Below, one piece after another: positions 58,501 to 64,000 of a stretch of 64,000 bases of DNA; the stretch's first letter is position 1; the number at the start of each line of letters is the position of its first letter. The DNA comes from Mangifera indica. Taxonomy: Eukaryota; Streptophyta; Magnoliopsida; Sapindales; Anacardiaceae. The notes beneath the pieces are model-generated. The model did no database searches and was not told the DNA's origin. It saw only the letters and a program-made list of their open reading frames with translations. The stretch covers positions 6,702,449 to 6,766,448 of the forward strand of contig NC_058149.1 of the NCBI RefSeq assembly GCF_011075055.1, written 5' to 3'. The translations under genes were made by a program, and so were the position numbers.

Positions 58501-59792
58501 TAATATATAGGTCAACCTCTCCTTTGTGTGAGCAATCTACTTTGTCCCAGTCCTTAAAGTAGAGGCTTCAACCACATTTTTCTTTTTATTCTCTAGAAAA
58601 GCTTTGCAATGTCTCCTCTAGTGACCTGTCATGCCATAATAGAAACAAACAACCTTTCTTTTCCCCATACTACCTGTAGGTTGAGTAATAATACCAGGTT
58701 TCATAGAGAAGATTATTTATGCTAATGGTTATAGTACCACTAACAATAAAAAATGAATATCTATATTTGTCCAAAATAGACACAGAAACTAAGTTTCTAA
58801 AAACAGAAGAAACATAATAATGATGTTTTAATTTTAAAACTAGCCCAATGGGTAATTTAAGATAATAAACACCTACGGCTAATACAATAACGTACACTCA
58901 ATTTCTAACATGTAAGTCAACCTCTCCTTTGTGTGAGCAATCTACTTTGTCCCAGTCCTTGAAGTAGAGGCTTCTGCCAACTTTTTCTTTTTATTCTCTA
59001 GAAAAGCTTTGCAATGTCTCCTCTAATGACCTGTCATGCCATAATAGAAACAAACAACCTTTCTTTTCCCCATACCACTTGTAGGTTGAGTAATAATACC
59101 AGGTTGCTTATTTGCTTTGGGAGCTTGGGTTGAGTCTTAGCCTTTCCTTTGACTTTAGCCTTGACTTTTGATGTTTGGGCTTGAACTACAAGTATATTAA
59201 TTAAAACTATCTTTTGTACTTCTTGTTCAGCCTGTCTAAGCATATACAACAATTCTTCCAAGGTTTTCTACTTTTTGTTAAAGTTAAAATTCGTGATAAA
59301 ATTAGCCCATGAATTAAAGATGGATTTCAACATTTGGTCATTGGTAAGCTCATTATCCATGATGAAGCCTAAACTCGTTAATCGCTTAATGTAGTTAATC
59401 ATTTTAACTATATGAGGATTAACTTGTCCTCCCTCAAAGAGTTTGCAATCAAATAATGCACTTGACATCTCATATCATTGCACAAGTGTCATATAATTGT
59501 CAAAGGTGTGTAAATTGTGCATCCATTTCCTCATATTGTTTTTGAAGCTTAAGTGACATGAAAGTCAGTATGAGGCACTGAACTTTCACAGAGTCATCAA
59601 GATACTTGTTAAAAGTATCTTTTTGCTCTTGAGTGGCATCAAGACTGGGCTTAGGGGCAATGACCACTCAAGGATATACAACATTTTTTCTTGACACAAA
59701 ATAATCTAAAGATTTCTATACCAATCAGAGAAGTTGTTTTCGGTGAGTCTATTTTCTTTTTCAAGAATTGATCGATACGTTGGGCTTGACAT
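55505..59792 (-). pseudogene. gag-pol of copia element 4 (Angela-like), broken
   Basis: gag starts at ATG 59792 (MSSPTYRSILEKEKRLTENN-like with NFSDWYRNL) and continues with FEGGQVNPHIVKMINYIKRL around 59268-59468. A CCHC-like knuckle, CFYYGMTGHQRRHC, is present twice because of a tandem duplication (58294-59103). GAG_pre-integrase (VYYLKLPIGLV then SSVFRNLVSVSIL) and integrase follow to about 57000, then RT fragments about 56000-56990, and RNase H at 55685-55990 (GAISWKNSKQSTVIDSTIES; LYCNNNGVITQANESRS). Stops and frameshifts throughout. Inactive. Confidence 0.78.
58294..59103 (-). repeat. 405-bp tandem duplication inside copia element 4
   Basis: Units 58294-58698 and 58699-59103, about 4% different, joined without a spacer and sharing a short TT/GTT at the joints. 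Each holds the gag zinc knuckle and the segment just after it. 405 is a multiple of three, so the duplication itself kept frame. Confidence 0.9.
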
Positions 59793-60450
59793 GGTGATTA
59801 AGTGTTCTATAATTTACAAATAAAAGAATTAATAATTTTATTTAATTTATTAATATTCATTTTAATTATGAATATAATAATTAAAATACTTTCACTATTT
59901 TTCTCAAACCAATAACCCTCACTATTAAACAAAGAAGTTCAGGTGAATGTCTTAGTACACAGAGATCTTATAGCATTAATTTTTCCCTTCACTTTGGCGA
60001 ACAAGTTGGCATTAATTGAATAGTTAAATTTCTTATTAATCACCAAAAGCCTACAATCTCAAGTCATGTGTTACTTTAACAAATCATGCGACCTCAAATG
60101 TGACTCTCGGTATCAGTTGGGTAGATACTATATATCTCCTTGCATTGGACAAATACATTTCTTACTCATGCTTCTAACATACTTCATCTTTGCTTTGATG
60201 AACAAACAAAGTACATTAGTTAAGTTAGACCCAACATGATTATCACTTAATTTTTTATATGGTAGAAGTGTATCCTTTGTTTTGGTAAACAAGGTTAATT
60301 AGGGTATCATGTTAGAAGACACCAATTAAATTTTAGACTTAATATTTAAGTTGAGGGAATTTGTTCTAGCCTTTAATTATTAAATAATTAATTTAAACTT
60401 TTCCAAGGTCAAAATTAATGCAAAAGACAAACATACCCTTGAGCATACTT
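59793..60450 (-). other. Leader of copia element 4, no 5' LTR seen
   Basis: Long AT-rich untranslated leader upstream of gag with no ORF. No sequence matching the 3' LTR occurs before the gypsy fragment at about 60450, so the element seems truncated at its 5' side. Confidence 0.45.
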
Positions 60451-60779
60451 ATAGGTGTTACATTGGCTCAGAACCATTAAAGAATATGTTAGGTGTCTTT
60501 CATCAAGGTTTTTAAACTAAAATGTTTAGTGGATTGGCTATGCATCAAACTCAAATTATAGAGGTAAAAAATGGTTTTGGATTAGATAAAGACAAATTGT
60601 ACTATCTATAAGAAGACAATAATAATAAGAACGATTATCACTTTATCTTTGACTGTAGCCCTGTATGTTAAAATTCTTAAAAGAAGTATAACTAGAAGAA
60701 GGATGCAAAAGAGCTAGACATTTTTCTTTGACTTATAGGGTGCAATTTTGATACAATCAAGTTATTTTATGAAAAGGGA

Positions 60780-61260
60780 AAAAATGAATTAAATCACAAT
60801 GTATCTATATGATTTTGTTGCTAGTTGGTGGAACAGGAATCTTGTAAAGATGAAATGTCATACTTGCACAATTAAGACATGGAAGAATTTGTTGAAAGAA
60901 CTAAAGGGCCAATTACATCATGAAAATGTAGCTTGTGATGCAAAAAAATGGATGAAAGAATTAAAGCATACTTTTAATAATGAACTATTTCAAAGAATTT
61001 GTCAAATTGATGTTGTAAATCATTAAAATGAAATGACAAGCTTTTCAGTTTCATGAATAGACTATACAAATGGGACAAAAATCAAAGTACTATGACATAG
61101 GCTACAAGATGTAGTCACAACCATGATGATTGCAAAGACCTTCCAAGATTATCAAAGAAGCAAGTCTTCCTCTAACAAGAAAAATTTTAAATTGAAGCAT
61201 GACAAAGGTGAAAGAGTAAAATAGTTCAATTCTAATGATGGAAAGGGTTAAACATTACCC
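60780..61260 (+). pseudogene. Ty3/gypsy gag fragment
   Basis: An open stretch 60799-61026 reads as the retrotransposon gag (capsid) domain: FVASWWNRNLVKM, CTIKTWKNLLKELKGQLHHE, KKWMKELKHTFN. A frame-linked tail follows (LQDVVTTMMIAKTFQDYQRS then a Lys/Ser-rich stretch) with stops between. This is the typical order upstream of a gypsy zinc knuckle. No protease or RT follows; the next DNA is a copia LTR. Confidence 0.75.
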
Positions 61261-61349
61261 AAAAGGAAATGGAAAAAAAATGTAGGGTTTATCTCATGCT
61301 GTATGAAACAAAGTGCATAGTAGAATGCATATAAAATCTTAAGAAACCC

Positions 61350-62928
61350 AATCCCAAGATCAAGGGATAATTATATATGCAAAAGAAAAAGGTTAGAAAC
61401 CTTTATACCTGCTTTTGAAGCTCATTCTCTTTGAATTCACCAAGAATACCCCTCAGATTAATAACTCTTCCTCATATACTCTATAAGGCCCTACTCATCT
61501 ATAGAAGGGTTGTATGACGACAAGGGGATTCACAGGTGCTAACATGTGATGATTTACTGAGTATATTGTAGAGATGACGAAGAAATTTTGAGAAAAATTT
61601 CTTCCCAAAGAAGAGAGAGAGTGATAGCTAGGGTTTCTAGAGAGGCTCTCAATTTTTCCTTTTTCTTATTTTCACTTGCTTAGGGTTATGACAATATCAT
61701 GTATTTATAGCATAACCCTAATAGTCTCTTTATATACTCCACCATAAGTCTTATTGGTGTTTGAACAAATATACCACACCTATTAATCATATTAATTGGG
61801 TCTTAATCAATGTTTAAATATTAACTTTTAAATATTGTTAAACATGATTTCTTTTAGTTCCAAATCTCCAACCCTTGGTGATTTACTATTTTGTGCTTAC
61901 CATCTCAAAAATCCAAGTTGTAGTAAATAACCCCTTATGTGTGTGACTCATAGGTTCTCGAATATATTGGTAGTGAATAATATTTTTGATTAATTCTCAA
62001 TCAATCAGCTTATTGTTCACAAATCACAAGTAACCTTTAGTAAGATATCTTGACCACCTAATATAATGAGAATCAACTTTAACTAATGTAACCTTTCAAT
62101 GGTACGATTATTATGCATTTGAATCTCTTATCAAATTGATATCTCATCAAGGCTAAGACACAGAAATAATATCCATCTCAGTTATTTTGACTTTGTGACT
62201 TTTCTTCCTAAATATTGACTGAGTTTAATTGAATTCGGGCTTTAACCTAAATCTCCATTGTGGCCATAGATTCGATTGGTCATAGTCGTTAGTCAAATAA
62301 TACCCCAAGATATCTTTCTCTAGTACTTGAAAGTGATGATCCTTTATTGATTCATAATAGCCTTGCTATACTTTTTGGCATAGTCAATCACTATCGTTCT
62401 AATAACCCTTTAATAGGGTTGTGTTGGGTTAATGTCAAATTAAGATAATTGGTGTATAAGACATTCCAATGATCTTAAGTCTAGCGATCACATGCACTAT
62501 CGTTTGTCAGATGATTTATTCCACAAACATTGGTTACCATTTATGTGAAATCTGTTTTTCAGGTATGTCTAGTAGATATACTCCTAACATGCACCTATGT
62601 GTTACACCATGTTGACACTTATAGTTTGACACGTGAGATTTATCACTACCTTTTGATAGGGTTGTTCAAAACTATGAGTCTTGTTGTATTATTTGTATCC
62701 TAGCTTAAAATAATATTGTGGTTATAGACATTTCTAGATCAGCTAACCTAATGTGATTGTAAGGTTCTCATGATTAAGGACCTTGTTGATCCTTTTGTCA
62801 TAGTTCCACCAATCTAAGGACATTCATCATATATAGATAACTATAATTAACAAATGAAACCATGCCTTTTATTAATAATGATAATATAAGTACCTCACAA
62901 GATTGGCTCTAGAGCACTAACTTTAACA
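61350..62928 (-). repeat. 3' LTR of copia element 5, related to that of element 4
   Basis: In element orientation it begins TGTTAAAGTTRGTGCTCTAG at 62928 after a polypurine-like AAATGGACA. It matches 54490-55501 over about 1 kb. The left end is not determined: a plausible leader/promoter region with GAGAGAGAGTG and GGTTTCTAGAGAGG lies at 61590-61660. Its inner end is duplicated (see 62502-63571). Confidence 0.5.
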
Positions 62929-63571
62929 ATGTCCATTTGCACTATAGCCAATCTTTCATTGTTTAATGCCAAAAAATGCTACATGATTTTCATGCTTCTT
63001 TTGCAATAGAGGCTTTATTAATGAGTCAGCCATATTGTTTGTCAGATGATTTATTCCACAAACATTGGTTACCATTTATGTTAAATCTGTTTTTCAGGTA
63101 TGTCTAGTAGATATACTCTTAACATGCACCTATGTGTTACACCATGTTGTCACTCATAGTTTGACACGTGAGATTTATCACTACCTTTTGATAGGGTTGT
63201 TCAAAACTATGAGTCTTGTTGTATTATTTGTATCCTAGCTTAAAATAATATTATGGTTATAGATATTTCTAGATCAGCTAACCTAATGTGATTATAGGGT
63301 TCTCATGATTAAAAACCCTGTTGATCCTTTTATCATAGTTCCACCAATCTAAGGACTTTCATCATATATAGATAACTATAATTAACAAATGAAACCATGC
63401 CTTTTATTAATAATGATAATATAAGTACATCACAAGATTGGCTCTAGAGCACCAACTTTAACAATGTCCACTTGCACTATAACCAATCTTTCATTGTTTA
63501 ATGCCAAAAGATGCTACATGATTTTCATGCTTCTTTTGCAATAGAGGCTTCATTAGTGGGTCAACCATATT
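62502..63571 (-). repeat. 535-bp tandem duplication spanning the LTR/pol boundary of copia element 5
   Basis: Units 62502-63036 and 63037-63571, with a period of exactly 535 bp and about 4-5% divergence. Each unit contains about 430 bp of the beginning of the LTR (element orientation), the polypurine tract and the last roughly 30 codons of pol. As a result there are two LTR starts, at 62928 and 63463. Confidence 0.9.
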
Positions 63572-64000
63572 GTTATCCAAATTAACCTTACATATTTGCA
63601 TATCACTATACTAAAGAATCTTTTAATTAGGTGGAACTGTCTGAGTATATGTTTGGATTGTTGGCGAGACCTTTGCTCATTTGCCTGAGTAATGACACCA
63701 TTGTTATCACAATAAAAATCAATTGGGTCAACAATGCTTGGAACCATTCTAAGTTAGATGACAAATGTCTTGATCCAGATCATTTTTTTAGTTGCATTTA
63801 ATAACACAATGTACTCAACTTCAATCGTAGAATCAACCATAGTGATTTATTTTAAGCTTTTCTAGCTAATATTAGCACCATTGAGACAAAACACATGTAT
63901 CAGTTCAAAAACTGACATCATTATAACCTATTACAGTTAATTCCTCATCTCTTCCATAAACCAAGAATGCATCCATGGTTCTTTTTAAGTATTTTAGGAT
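62935..64000 (-). pseudogene. C-terminal pol (RNase H) of copia element 5, cut by window end
   Basis: Reading into the window from the right: RNase H with a GANISWKSLK-like start near 63880, IDFYCDNNGVITQANEQRSR at about 63670-63735 and QQSKHILRQFHLIKRFF. The short C-terminal tail (PLLQKKHENHVA-type) appears twice because of the 535-bp duplication. Frameshifts present. The rest of the element lies beyond base 64000. Confidence 0.7.

Overview
This is nuclear DNA of a flowering plant, almost certainly a eudicot. It is AT-rich, has two intron-rich plant genes on the minus strand, and is otherwise filled with plant transposable elements of different ages: Ty1/copia, Ty3/gypsy, hAT, a Mutator-like element, MITEs and foldback elements. 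No prokaryotic operons, CRISPR arrays or rRNA genes were seen. I could not place the species.

Layout. (1) 211-14377, minus strand: a plasma-membrane-type autoinhibited P2B Ca2+-ATPase (ACA8/9/10 clade). It enters from the right, and 23 exons encode 698 residues, from the calmodulin-binding N-terminus to the nucleotide-binding domain. The 3' exons lie beyond base 1. Its introns hold MITEs, a 36-bp perfect hairpin, a candidate poison exon, a GC-AG intron and a NAGNAG acceptor. (2) 14531-30120: foldback elements, nested MITEs, a decayed Tnt1/Tork-like copia element (21919-26963) that seems to sit inside an older gypsy-type LTR, and a hAT-type MITE with an 8-bp target duplication. (3) 30121-32930: a young 2.8-kb copia derivative whose gag is joined directly to the C-terminal part of reverse transcriptase/RNase H, flanked by almost identical LTRs. 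(4) 33052-45130: another foldback element, a badly decayed plus-strand copia element (35113-41375), a hAT transposase remnant and an AAT microsatellite. (5) 45831-51361, minus strand: a complete seven-exon gene for a 407-aa LisH/SRP40-C nucleolar protein, with a Mutator-like element (9-bp target duplication) in intron 2 and a telo-box/site II promoter. (6) 51650-64000: LTR-like sequence, a minus-strand copia element with an in-frame 405-bp tandem duplication in its gag region, a gypsy gag fragment, and the end of a second related copia element carrying a 535-bp tandem duplication across its LTR/pol boundary.

Only the two host genes look functional. The Ca2+ pump should export Ca2+ from the cytosol under calmodulin control. 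The LisH/SRP40-C protein probably acts in the nucleolus, which fits its ribosome-biogenesis-type promoter motifs. No new multi-gene system was found. The observations most worth following are the gag-RT mini-retrotransposon, the candidate Pack-MULE-like element, the splicing features of the pump gene, and the tandem duplications at functional boundaries of copia elements.
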